From NCBI GenBank assembly GCA_964404165.1, contig CAYOIZ010000003.1, forward strand, positions 62,001-126,000: DNA of 64,000 nt, written 5' to 3'. Source of the DNA: DASYLJ01 sp964404165 (lineage in GTDB: Bacteria; Desulfobacterota; Binatia; DP-6). Every line of letters starts with the position of its first letter. The stretch's first letter is position 1. Of this stretch, positions 19,478-27,643 are shown piece by piece. A program made the translations under genes and the position numbers. The notes below the pieces were generated by a model, which was given only the letters and a program-made list of their open reading frames with translations, had not been told where the DNA came from and searched no databases.

Positions 19478-19690
19478 GTGCGCGGAGCGCTCCGCGGACC
19501 GCTCCAGGATCTCACCGGCGAGATTCGAGCTCAGCTGCGCCGACGGCGGTCCGTTCGACGGGGTGCTGATCCAGCTCAACGGCGGGCGCACGGTGACGAA
19601 CCGGCTCGCGCCGTCCGGGTCCACGTACACATCGACCCAGCGCGTGATCCCCCGACCGCTGGGCCGTGAGACCGTCGGCCGCCGCGCACC
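19478..19690 (+). pseudogene. decayed partial duplicate of the 18522 gene
   Basis: The sequence resumes with a copy of two non-adjacent parts of the preceding gene. GALRGPLQDLTGEI matches GALRGLLQDLTGEI (source about 19005-19050). Then, in a different frame, ELSCADGGPFDGVLIQLNGG and RTVTNRLAPSG match LLTCASGGPFDAFLVRFEDG and RVVTNWLEPPG (source about 19160-19260). The ~100 bp that separate them in the source, including the Thr/Ser linker, are missing, and the join shifts the frame. It is a deletion-bearing remnant and not expressed as a protein. The remaining gap to 19815 holds only an AT-richer stretch with TATGAT near 19748 and TTGATC-N17-TATCCC at 19780-19808, a possible promoter for the next gene. 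Confidence 0.7.
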
Positions 19691-19815
19691 GAGCGCGGAC
19701 GCCGGCATGACCCGTACGGGGCAAACCGTCCCCACATCCATCATTCGGTATGATCGATGGATCACGGTCGAATTATCTCTTTGATCGACGTGAGAGCCGC
19801 GGCTATCCCCGTCGC

Positions 19816-20685
19816 ATGCACACGACCCGCTGGAACAACCACCTGAAGACGATCGTCCTGCTGGGCGCCTTGAGCGCCCTCATGGTCTGGATCGGCGGAC
19901 TGCTGGCGCCGGGACGCATGCCCCTCTTCGTCCTGCTGGCGGTGGCGATGAACGTGGGCGCGTACTTCTTCTCGGACCGCCTGGTGCTCCGGATGCACGG
20001 CGCCCGGGAGGTGCCGCCCGATGCGGCGCCCGACCTGCATCGCATGCTGCGCGAGCTCGCCCTCCGGGCCGACATCCCGGTGCCACGCCTCTTCCTGATC
20101 GACGATCCGCAGCCCAATGCGTTCGCCACGGGCCGCAATCCGGCGCACGGCGTGGTCGCCGTGACCCGCGGACTCCTCGAGTTGCTCTCGCCGCGCGAGG
20201 TTCGAGGCGTCGTCGCACACGAGCTGGCGCACATCCGGAACCGCGACATCCTCGTCTCGACCATCGCGGCCTGTGTCGCCGGCGCCATCACCTGGGCGGC
20301 GCACGCGGTGGGCTTCTTCGGCATGTCGTCCCAGAACGACGAGGACGCGCCGTCGCCCCTCACCGGCATCGCGTTGATGGTGGTCGGGCCATTGGCGGCG
20401 ACGCTGATCCAGCTCGGCATCTCGCGCTCGCGCGAATACCTGGCCGACGAGACCGGCGCGCTCATCTCCGGTGATCCGCTGGCCCTGGCGAGCGCGCTCG
20501 CCCGTCTCGACGACGCCGCGCACGCCCTGCCCTCGACGGACGCGCAGCCAGCGACCGCGAGCCTCTTCATCGTCAATCCGTTCGCCGGGGCGCAGCGCAT
20601 GACGCGACTCTTCTCCACCCACCCGTCCACCGACGAACGCATCGCCCGGCTCGAGGCGATCGCCGCTCGACGGCTCGCCGCCTGA
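19816..20685 (+). CDS. htpX: M48 family membrane zinc protease, HtpX-like
   Basis: 289 residues. N-terminal hydrophobic segments (TIVLLGALSALMVWIGGLLA and MPLFVLLAVAMNVGAYFF), then NAFATGRNPAHGVVAVTRGL, the zinc motif VVAHELAHIRNRD (HEXXH), another membrane hairpin (~155-200) and the third zinc ligand in SREYLADETGA. HtpX degrades misfolded inner-membrane proteins. The length equals E. coli HtpX. ATG 19816 begins MHTTRWNNHLKT. The next two genes follow at 13 bp and by overlap, suggesting one membrane-stress transcript. Confidence 0.93.
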   Translation: MHTTRWNNHLKTIVLLGALSALMVWIGGLLAPGRMPLFVLLAVAMNVGAYFFSDRLVLRMHGAREVPPDAAPDLHRMLRELALRADIPVPRLFLIDDPQPNAFATGRNPAHGVVAVTRGLLELLSPREVRGVVAHELAHIRNRDILVSTIAACVAGAITWAAHAVGFFGMSSQNDEDAPSPLTGIALMVVGPLAATLIQLGISRSREYLADETGALISGDPLALASALARLDDAAHALPSTDAQPATASLFIVNPFAGAQRMTRLFSTHPSTDERIARLEAIAARRLAA

Positions 20686-20698
20686 GGACCACACATCG

Positions 20699-21667
20699 AT
20701 GGACATCGTCACGATCGGCACCCCGGCCCTCTGGATCGGCTTCACCGCGCTGGTCCTCGGCCTCCTGGCCCTCGACCTCGGCGTCTTCCATCGCCACGCC
20801 CACGTGGTGCGCTTCCGCGAGGCGCTCGGATGGTCGGTGGTCTGGGTCGCGCTGGCGCTCGCCTTCAACGCCGCCCTCGCCTGGCAGTACGGTTACGACC
20901 GCGGCCTCGAGTTCTTCACCGGCTACCTGATCGAGAAGGCGCTCGCGGTCGACAACATCTTCGTCTTCCTGATCATCTTCGCCACGTTCCGGGTCCCGAC
21001 CGAGTACCAGCACCGCATCCTCTTCTGGGGCATTCTCGGCGCCCTCGTGATGCGCGCCGTCTTCATCTTCGCCGGCGCCGCGCTGCTCGAGCGCTTCCAC
21101 TGGATCATCTACGTCTTCGGCGCCTTCCTCGTCGTCACCGGCATCAAGCTGCTCTTCCAGAGCGAGGCGGACCTCCATCCCGAACGCAATCCCGTCTTCC
21201 GCCTCTTCACCCGGTTCGTACCCTCGGTGCCCGAGTATCACGGAAGCCGCTTCACCATCGTGCAGAACGGCCGCCGGTACGCGACCCCGATGCTCCTCGT
21301 GCTGGTCTGCATCGAGGCGACGGATCTGGTGTTCGCCGTCGACTCGATCCCCGCCATATTCGCCGTCACGAAAGACCCGTTCATCGTCTTCACGTCGAAC
21401 ATCTTCGCCATCCTCGGGCTTCGCGCCATGTTCTTCCTGCTCGCGGGCGTGATGGATCGCTTCCACTACCTGAAGGTCGGGCTCGCCCTGGTCCTCGGGT
21501 TCGTGGGCACGAAGATGCTGCTCATCGACGTCTACAAGATACCGATCGGGGTCTCGCTCGGCGTGATCGCGCTCATCCTGGGCACCGCGATCCTGGCATC
21601 GTGGCTCCGCGTGCGCCTGCTGGCCGCCGAGCGTCCCGCGGCCGCCGCGGAGCGCAGCCGCACATGA
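20699..21667 (+). CDS. TerC/Alx family integral membrane protein
   Basis: 322 residues with about nine hydrophobic helices. Family signatures are FFTGYLIEKALAVDNIFVFL in the first repeat and CIEATDLVFAVDSIPAIFAV in the second, each with the conserved acidic residues within membrane segments. TerC/Alx proteins are linked to tellurite resistance, alkaline induction and manganese export. It starts 13 bp after htpX with no room for a yybP-ykoY riboswitch. Its stop overlaps the next start as ATGA. Confidence 0.93.
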   Translation: MDIVTIGTPALWIGFTALVLGLLALDLGVFHRHAHVVRFREALGWSVVWVALALAFNAALAWQYGYDRGLEFFTGYLIEKALAVDNIFVFLIIFATFRVPTEYQHRILFWGILGALVMRAVFIFAGAALLERFHWIIYVFGAFLVVTGIKLLFQSEADLHPERNPVFRLFTRFVPSVPEYHGSRFTIVQNGRRYATPMLLVLVCIEATDLVFAVDSIPAIFAVTKDPFIVFTSNIFAILGLRAMFFLLAGVMDRFHYLKVGLALVLGFVGTKMLLIDVYKIPIGVSLGVIALILGTAILASWLRVRLLAAERPAAAAERSRT

Positions 21668-22464
21668 CCTCGTCGTCCCTGATCGACGACTGCCGCGCCC
21701 TGACCCGGTCGCCGCGGTTCCACGACGTGGTCATCGGGCTCATCGCACTGAACGCGATCGTGATCGGCCTCGAAGCCGTGCCGAGCGTGCGGGACCGCGC
21801 CGGTGACTGGCTGCAGGCGACGGACCGCGTGCTGGTGTCCCTCTTCGTGCTCGAGCTGACGCTGCGCGTTGCGGCCGAATGGCCGCGGCCGCAGCGCTTC
21901 CTCCGCGACGGGTGGAACGTCTTCGACGCCATCGTGGTCGGCGCGTCGTTGGTGCCGCAGGTCGGATCCTTCGCGACGGTGGCCCGCCTGGCACGGGTCC
22001 TCCGCGTGACGCGGCTCGTCTCGGCCGTTCCGGAGCTGCGACTCATCGTCGACACCATGCTGGGATCACTCCGGTCGATGGGCCACATCGCGCTGCTCCT
22101 GGGGCTCCTCCTCTACGTCTACGGCGTGCTCGGGTACCACCTCTTCCACCACATCGATCCCGAGCATTGGGGATCCCTCGGGGTCGCGATCGGGACGCTG
22201 TTCCAGATCCTCACGCTCGAGGGCTGGGTGGAGATCCAGGCACGCAGCCAGGCGGCCGTGCCCTTCGCCTGGGCGTTCTACGGGAGCTTCATCGTCATCG
22301 CGGTGTTCGTGGTCGTGAACCTCTTCATCGCGGTGGTGATCAACAACCTGGAGACCGCGAAGCGGGACATGGCGAGGGCCACCGCGGACTCAGCCGGCGA
22401 GCGTGTTCCGCGCGGCCTCCGAAACGGCGACGACGGCGGGATGCTTCAGCCGGCGCTCGACTGA
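21664..22464 (+). CDS. voltage-gated cation channel, bacterial NaChBac-like
   Basis: 266 residues, a single six-helix ion-transport domain. S1 begins FHDVVIGLIALNAIVIGLEA. S4 is RLARVLRVTRLVSAVPELR (~105-125) with Arg at three-residue spacing. The pore helix and filter read FQILTLEGWVEI (~178-189), where BacNav channels usually have TLESW. S6 is FIVIAVFVVVNLFIAVVINN, followed by a short cytoplasmic tail. It likely conducts Na+ or Ca2+ through a homotetramer; the Glu-Gly filter makes ion selectivity uncertain. Start and stop overlap TerC (ATGA), and the last 75 bases overlap the 3' end of the NhaR-like gene on the other strand. Confidence 0.85.
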   Translation: MTSSSLIDDCRALTRSPRFHDVVIGLIALNAIVIGLEAVPSVRDRAGDWLQATDRVLVSLFVLELTLRVAAEWPRPQRFLRDGWNVFDAIVVGASLVPQVGSFATVARLARVLRVTRLVSAVPELRLIVDTMLGSLRSMGHIALLLGLLLYVYGVLGYHLFHHIDPEHWGSLGVAIGTLFQILTLEGWVEIQARSQAAVPFAWAFYGSFIVIAVFVVVNLFIAVVINNLETAKRDMARATADSAGERVPRGLRNGDDGGMLQPALD

Positions 22465-23289
22465 GATGGCGTAGAAGCGCTCGCGGACGTCCGGGAGGCG
22501 GCCCGCGACCACGACACCGTACTGACGGCGGATCTCCTTCTCGAGGACCGTCGGGCCGGGGAACAGGCCGAGCCCCGCCTGCCCGAAGACCTTGAGCAGG
22601 CCGCTGTCCTCGAACTCGGCGACGACGTTCGGCCGCAGGTCGTGCGCTGCGAACCACTGATCCAGCGCGCGCCGGAGCATGGTACCCGGCGTGGGTAGAA
22701 GGAACGGCGCGCCCCCGAGCGCGCGCGGGAAGCGGCGACGTACGTCGCGTACGCGGGCCGCCGTACCGTAGATCGTCACGCTGGACTCGCCGAGCAGGTG
22801 ATTGAACGCGCGGACGCTCGTATCGGAGCCGAGCGGCGTGTCCGTGATGACGACGTCGAGCTGATGCGTCGCCAGCTCGCCGAGGAGCTGCGCCGTCTTG
22901 CCCTCGTTGCAGACGACGCGGACGGGGACGTCGAGGGACAACGCGGGGCTCAACAGACGATAGGCGATCAGCTTCGGGACCTGGTCGGCGATGCCCACGT
23001 TGAACCGCAGTGGCCGGCCCGTCGGCCGGTCCTTCATCACGTCGAGCAGCTCGCGGCCGAGCCCGAAGATCTCCTCGGCATAGCGGTACACCGTGCGACC
23101 GACGTCGGTGAGCACGAGCCGTCGCCCCTCGCGCCGGAAGAGCCGCTCGTCGAGCACCTCCTCGAGCCGCCGTATCTGCGCGCTCACCGTGGACTGCGCG
23201 AGCCGCAGCTCGGCCGCCGCCTGCGTCACGCTCCCCTCCTTGGCGGCGAGCCAGAAGTAGAGGAGGTGGTGGTAGTTGAGCCATTCCAT
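22390..23289 (-). CDS. LysR-type regulator, NhaR-like
   Basis: 299 residues. The N-terminus EWLNYHHLLYFWLAAKEGSV matches NhaR's LNYxHLyYFW...KEGSV pattern. The winged helix (AQSTVSAQIRRLEEVLDERLFRR) and a LysR substrate-binding domain follow. NhaR activates Na+/H+ antiporter and other envelope genes in response to Na+. Its 3' end overlaps the ion-channel gene, so the two transcripts would be antisense there. It lies downstream of the M48 gene on the same strand (26-bp gap) and may share its transcript. Confidence 0.85.
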   Translation of the reverse strand: MEWLNYHHLLYFWLAAKEGSVTQAAAELRLAQSTVSAQIRRLEEVLDERLFRREGRRLVLTDVGRTVYRYAEEIFGLGRELLDVMKDRPTGRPLRFNVGIADQVPKLIAYRLLSPALSLDVPVRVVCNEGKTAQLLGELATHQLDVVITDTPLGSDTSVRAFNHLLGESSVTIYGTAARVRDVRRRFPRALGGAPFLLPTPGTMLRRALDQWFAAHDLRPNVVAEFEDSGLLKVFGQAGLGLFPGPTVLEKEIRRQYGVVVAGRLPDVRERFYAISVERRLKHPAVVAVSEAARNTLAG

Positions 23290-23315
23290 ACCGTGCGTGC
23301 TTGCGGAGGGGCGTG

Positions 23316-24176
23316 CTACCCGTCGAGCCGCCGCCCGCGCCCGAGCGTCGGCGGCACGCCGTCCGGCCAGCGCTGCCGCACCGTCGCCTCGATCTCCACG
23401 AGCCGCGTCTCCGGCAGCGGATGCGTCGACAGGATCTCCGGCGGGTGCTGCCCCCCGCTCGCCTCCTTCAGCACCGTCATGACGTCGAGCATCGCGCGCG
23501 GGTCGTAGCCTGCGTCGGCCAGCGTGACGATGCCGTAGCCGTCCGACTCCGACTCGTCGGCGCGGCCGTAGCGCAGCTGGAGCATCTGGTTCGCCATCAT
23601 CGCCGCCTGGCGTGCGAGCGCACCCTGCCCGCTGCCGTCGTCGCTGACGACGCCGACCGCCACCGTCAGCAGTTGGCCGAGTCGCCCCTTCGCCATGTGC
23701 TCGGCCCCGTGACGATGGATGACGTGGCCGATCTCGTGCCCGAGCACACCGGCCAGCTGCGCCTCGTCCTGCAGCCGGCGATACAGACCGCGCGTGATGA
23801 ACACCTGCCCGCCCGGCAGCGCGAAGGCGTTCACCGCCTCGGGATCGGCCAGCAGGTGGAAGTTGAAGTTGTCGGCGTAGGGGCTGCGCGCCGCCACGCC
23901 CGACGTCACCAGGCGCCGGCCCACCTGCGCCACCAGCTGCGCGTCGGGATCGCGCGGGTCGACGATGCCGCCCATCTGCGCCGCCATCTGCGGCGCCGCC
24001 TGCAGGCCGAGCGCACGCTCCTGGTCGACGCTCATCGCCACGCGCTGCTTCTCGCCCGTGACCGGATTGACCTCGGTGTTCACGAAGTAGCCGAACAGGG
24101 CGAACACGGCGACGGCCAGCGCCATCAGGAAGCGGGCGCGCGCCGCTCCTCGCTCGCCCGGGCTACCGCGACGCAT
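23316..24176 (-). CDS. M48 family metalloprotease, membrane-anchored
   Basis: 286 residues. One N-terminal membrane segment (FLMALAVAVFALFGYFVN) follows a short basic start. The protease domain has NAFALPGGQVFITRGL, the zinc motif GHEIGHVIHRHGAEH (~146) and the third ligand in RADESESDGYGI. It resembles BepA/LoiP-type periplasmic quality-control proteases but without TPRs. ATG 24176 lies inside the end of msrA (14-bp overlap), so translation is probably coupled. It is the second M48 protease in 5 kb. Confidence 0.87.
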   Translation of the reverse strand: MRRGSPGERGAARARFLMALAVAVFALFGYFVNTEVNPVTGEKQRVAMSVDQERALGLQAAPQMAAQMGGIVDPRDPDAQLVAQVGRRLVTSGVAARSPYADNFNFHLLADPEAVNAFALPGGQVFITRGLYRRLQDEAQLAGVLGHEIGHVIHRHGAEHMAKGRLGQLLTVAVGVVSDDGSGQGALARQAAMMANQMLQLRYGRADESESDGYGIVTLADAGYDPRAMLDVMTVLKEASGGQHPPEILSTHPLPETRLVEIEATVRQRWPDGVPPTLGRGRRLDG

Positions 24177-24822
24177 CGGCGAGGTCGGTCGGACACGACA
24201 CACCGGTGCCCCCGATCCCACAATAGCCGCCCGGGTTCTTCGCCAGGTACTGCTGGTGGTAGTCCTCGGCGTAGAAGAACTCCGGGGCGGGAACGATCTC
24301 GGTCGTGATCTCGCCGTAGCCCGCCGCCGTGAGCCCGCGCTGGTAGGCGTCACGCGACACCTCTGCTGCCTGCCGCTGCGCCTCGCTCGTGACGTAGATG
24401 CCCGAGCGGTACTGCGTGCCGACGTCGTTGCCCTGGCGCATGCCCTGCGTGGGGTCGTGGCTCTCCCAGAAGATGCGCAGCAGCGCCTCGTAGCTCGTGA
24501 CCGTCGGGTCGAAGACCACCAGCACCACCTCGCCGTGCCCGGTACGCCCGGAGCACACCTCCTCGTAGGTCGGGTTCGGGGTGTGCCCGGCGGCGTAGCC
24601 GACGGCCGTCGTGTAGACGCCCGGCGTCTGCCAGAACTTGCGCTCGGCGCCCCAGAAGCAGCCGAGCCCGAAGATCGCCGTCTCGAGGCCTTCCGGGAAC
24701 GGCGGCGTCAGCGACGCGCCGAGCACCGCGTGCTTCGGCGGCACCGGGATGCGCGTCGGACGACCCGGCAGCGCCTGGTCGGGGGTCGGGATCGTGAGCT
24801 TGCGGCTCGTGAACAGCGCCAT
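24163..24822 (-). CDS. msrA: peptide-methionine (S)-S-oxide reductase
   Basis: 219 residues. The catalytic signature FGLGCFWGAER has the nucleophile Cys at ~55. AVGYAAGHTPNPTYEEVCSG, HGEVVLVVFDP, HDPTQGMRQGNDVGTQYRSG and YHQQYLAKNP are typical MsrA blocks. Recycling Cys candidates are in GGYCGIGGTGVSC at the C-terminus. It reduces methionine-S-sulfoxide with thioredoxin. The N-terminal ~45 residues resemble the extended form seen in proteobacterial MsrA. It is divergent from the INSIG-like gene across 44 bp. Confidence 0.95.
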   Translation of the reverse strand: MALFTSRKLTIPTPDQALPGRPTRIPVPPKHAVLGASLTPPFPEGLETAIFGLGCFWGAERKFWQTPGVYTTAVGYAAGHTPNPTYEEVCSGRTGHGEVVLVVFDPTVTSYEALLRIFWESHDPTQGMRQGNDVGTQYRSGIYVTSEAQRQAAEVSRDAYQRGLTAAGYGEITTEIVPAPEFFYAEDYHQQYLAKNPGGYCGIGGTGVSCPTDLADASR

Positions 24823-24866
24823 GCGCGGACCGTAGCATCGCCGGGCGGGTTGGACTACGGGGGGGC

Positions 24867-25538
24867 GTGCAGAACCGGTCCGATCCGCGCGGGGTGGGAC
24901 GATGGCTCCGGGGCGGCGTGTTCCTCGCCGTCGCGGGCGCCACGCTCGGCACCGCGCTCGACGCCATCCACGTCCACACCGGCACCACGCGCTACACGAG
25001 CCCGACGCTCCTCGGCCTCGCCTGGTGGGTGCCGCCGCTCTTCGGGACCGCGGCCGTCGCCATCGGCCTCGGCCGCCCCCTCACCGAACGCGTCCTCGGC
25101 ACCAGCTCCCCGGCCCCCCGCGGCGGCCCGGTGCTCTTCGGGATGCTGCTGTTCGTGGCCGGCTACGTCGTCAGCAGCGTCGGCGTCGGCGGCTCGACGG
25201 GACGCGCCGCTGCCCTCGTCGCCATGGCCGCCGTCGGCTGGACCGTCTGCGACCGCCACCTGGCCGGGCTGCTGCATGCGATGCTCGCGGCGGTCGGCGG
25301 CGTGCTGGTCGAGACCGTGCTCGTGCGCCTGGGCGCGTTCGAGCACGCACGCGCCGACTTCCTGGGCGTCGCGGGTTGGCTCCCGGCGCTCTATCTCTGC
25401 GCCGCCGTCGGTGTCGGCGCGCTCGGCAAGCGCCTGGTCGACGGCCCCGCGCCGGCTCACTTGGTGCGCACGTCGTACACGCCGTCCCAGTCCTCGGCCG
25501 GCGGCGACGCGGCCAGCGCAGCGCAGCGCCCGAGGTAG
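24867..25538 (+). CDS. bacterial INSIG-family membrane protein
   Basis: 223 residues with about six hydrophobic helices. Segments align well with what I remember of animal Insig proteins: WWVPPLFGTAAVAIGL (~53) against WWVPPCCGTASAVIGL, a later GWTVCDR against WWTFDR, and ADFLGVAGWLPALYL (~163) against YTSPDFLYVRSWLPCIFF. The charge-poor TM core is collinear. Animal Insigs bind sterols and control SCAP and HMG-CoA reductase; a mycobacterial homologue (MvINS) binds diacylglycerol. A lipid-sensing role is therefore inferred. The start is GTG 24867 after a G-rich run. Its last ~80 bases overlap the convergent cyclase gene, and the polar tail after ~195 may be non-conserved. Confidence 0.75.
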   Translation: MQNRSDPRGVGRWLRGGVFLAVAGATLGTALDAIHVHTGTTRYTSPTLLGLAWWVPPLFGTAAVAIGLGRPLTERVLGTSSPAPRGGPVLFGMLLFVAGYVVSSVGVGGSTGRAAALVAMAAVGWTVCDRHLAGLLHAMLAAVGGVLVETVLVRLGAFEHARADFLGVAGWLPALYLCAAVGVGALGKRLVDGPAPAHLVRTSYTPSQSSAGGDAASAAQRPR

Positions 25539-27637
25539 GTCCGCGCCACCGGATCGTCGGGCAGGTCGTGCAGCAACGCCGCCGCCTCGTCGAAGCGGCG
25601 CGCCCGATAGGCCGCCAGCGCGGTGGCGAAGCGCTCGACGCGGGCGCGCAGACGCCCGTCGTGATCGTCGCTGCGCCGGCCGAGCAGCTCGAAGATGCGC
25701 GTTGGCGTGCCGCGGCCCACCACCCGCACGCGGTCGACCTCGCGGCACACGAACTCGGCGTCCACCGCCTGCCACGTGTTCTCGGACAGCAGGATGTGCG
25801 TGCCGTACACCTTGTTGATGCCCTCGAGCCGCGACGCCACGTTCACGTGGTCGCCCATCGCGGTGTAGCTGAAGCGGCGCGCCGACCCGAAGTTGCCGAC
25901 GACGGTGTCGCCGCTGTCGATGCCGATGCCCATCTCGACGTGCGGCCAGCCGCGCGCCTCCCACTCGCGCTGCAGGCGCGACAGCGCGACCGTCATGTCG
26001 AGCGCCGCCGCGGCGGCGCGGATGGCGTGGTCGGGCGCGTCGAGCGGCGCGCCCCAGAGCGCCATCACGGCGTCACCGACGTACTTGTCGAGCAGCCCGC
26101 GGTGCGTGAACACGACGTCGGTCATGGTGCCGAGGTGCTCGTTCATGAGCCGCGCCAGGTCGTCGACGCTGAGCCGCTCCGCGATGCTCGAGAAGCCGCG
26201 CAGGTCGGAGAACAGGATCGAGATGTCGCGCCGCTCGCCGCCGAGGCGGAGCCGCGACGGATCGCTCGCCACCAGCTCGGTCACGTCGGGATCGAGGTAG
26301 TGGCGGAAGGCGTCGCGGATGTACTTCCGCTCGCTCGCCTCGACCAGGTACTGGCGCAACGTCCCGAGCAACGTGCAGCCGAGGATCGCCAGCATCGGAT
26401 AGACGGCACCCAGCACCAGGCCGTCGCGCGCGAAGGCCCGCTGCGTGATCCAGAGGTAGGCGACGCCGAGCACCAGCGCCGCGATCGGCCCCGCGATGCC
26501 GCGACGCCGCAGCAGCAGCGCGATGATGCCGCCGAGCACCAGCACGATCAGCGCCTCCACCGGCACCGTCCACGGCGGCCGCCACAGACCGCGCCCGACC
26601 AGCAGGTTGTCGAGCACGTTGGCATGGATCTCGACGCCGGCCATCGAGCCCGAGAACGGCGTCGGCCGCGAGTCGAAGCCGACGGCCGTCGGCGCCACCA
26701 GCACGATCTTGCCGTCGAGCGCGCCCGGCGGCGTGCGGCCGGCGAGCACGTCGGCGGCGCTCACGTGGGGAAACGTCCCCGGGGGCCCACGGAACTCGAT
26801 GCGCAGCTCGCCGTGCGCGTCGGCCGGCAGCGCGCGGTCGCCGACGGTGAGCGACGCCACGCCCTCGTCGTCGATCGTCAGCAACGGCGCGGCCGTACCC
26901 AGGTAGCGCTGCAGGACCGCGACCGACAGCGACGGCGCCACCGCGTCGCCCATGCGCAGCGCGAGCGGGACGCGACGGAAGCCGCCGTCGCTGTCGGGGA
27001 CGAAGTTGACGTGCCCCACCGCGGCGGCGGCCTCCTCGAGCACCGGAATGTTGCCGTGGAAGCGCGCCGCCTCGCGGACGGCGTCGATCGTGGCGCCGCC
27101 ACGGAGCCGCACCGCCATCTCGGGGAAGAAGGGCGTCTTCTCGCGCGGCGTCGGCAGCGAGCCCAGCTCGAAGAACTCGCCCAGCACGGTGCGTCCCGAA
27201 TCGCGCAGCGACGCCGCCAGCCGCGCGTCGTTGCCGAGCGTGGCGCCGAGCCCGTCGAGCAGCTCCCGCGACGGACGCTTCGGCGCCGCCTCGACGGCGG
27301 CCTGCAACCGCGCCAGGTCGACGCCGGGATCGGGCTTGTCGAAGACGGCGTCGAGCCCGATCACCGACGCCCCCGCCCGACTGATGCCGTCGACGAGATC
27401 GGCCAGCGTGTTCCGCGGCCACGGCCAGCGACCGACCTGCTCCAGGCTGGCCTCGTCGATGCCGACGATGGCGATCGCCCCCGTGGTGGGCTGCGCGCCC
27501 CGCACGAGATGCCGGATGTCGATGGCCTTCAGCTCGAGCTGCTCGAGCGGGGCCGGCTCGAGCAGCCGCACGCCCGCGAGCACCACGGCCAGACCGAGAC
27601 ACAGCGCCGTCGAGCTCGCCCGCGGGAGGCGCGCCAC
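25457..27637 (-). CDS. CHASE2-domain adenylate/guanylate cyclase
   Basis: 726 residues. One N-terminal membrane helix, then an extracytoplasmic CHASE2 sensor (~30-350; AIAIVGIDEASLEQVGRWPW, VIGLDAVFDKPD, HVNFVPDSDGGFRRVPL, GKIVLVAPTAVG). Three more membrane helices follow (~355-430), then a class III cyclase domain: ISILFSDLRGFSSIAERL (~473, metal Asp), LDKYVGDAVMALWG (second Asp) and FSYTAMGDHVNVASRLE. The C-terminal ~80 residues form a helical TPR-like tail. It makes cAMP or cGMP from an envelope signal. It is the last gene of a three-gene operon behind fecR-like and barrel genes. Confidence 0.92.
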   Translation of the reverse strand: MARLPRASSTALCLGLAVVLAGVRLLEPAPLEQLELKAIDIRHLVRGAQPTTGAIAIVGIDEASLEQVGRWPWPRNTLADLVDGISRAGASVIGLDAVFDKPDPGVDLARLQAAVEAAPKRPSRELLDGLGATLGNDARLAASLRDSGRTVLGEFFELGSLPTPREKTPFFPEMAVRLRGGATIDAVREAARFHGNIPVLEEAAAAVGHVNFVPDSDGGFRRVPLALRMGDAVAPSLSVAVLQRYLGTAAPLLTIDDEGVASLTVGDRALPADAHGELRIEFRGPPGTFPHVSAADVLAGRTPPGALDGKIVLVAPTAVGFDSRPTPFSGSMAGVEIHANVLDNLLVGRGLWRPPWTVPVEALIVLVLGGIIALLLRRRGIAGPIAALVLGVAYLWITQRAFARDGLVLGAVYPMLAILGCTLLGTLRQYLVEASERKYIRDAFRHYLDPDVTELVASDPSRLRLGGERRDISILFSDLRGFSSIAERLSVDDLARLMNEHLGTMTDVVFTHRGLLDKYVGDAVMALWGAPLDAPDHAIRAAAAALDMTVALSRLQREWEARGWPHVEMGIGIDSGDTVVGNFGSARRFSYTAMGDHVNVASRLEGINKVYGTHILLSENTWQAVDAEFVCREVDRVRVVGRGTPTRIFELLGRRSDDHDGRLRARVERFATALAAYRARRFDEAAALLHDLPDDPVARTYLGRCAALAASPPAEDWDGVYDVRTK

Positions 27638-27643
27638 GCGCGG

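Noticed and set aside
20686..20698. yybP-ykoY manganese riboswitch before the TerC gene
   Set aside because: Only 13 bases separate htpX and terC, far too short for the aptamer.
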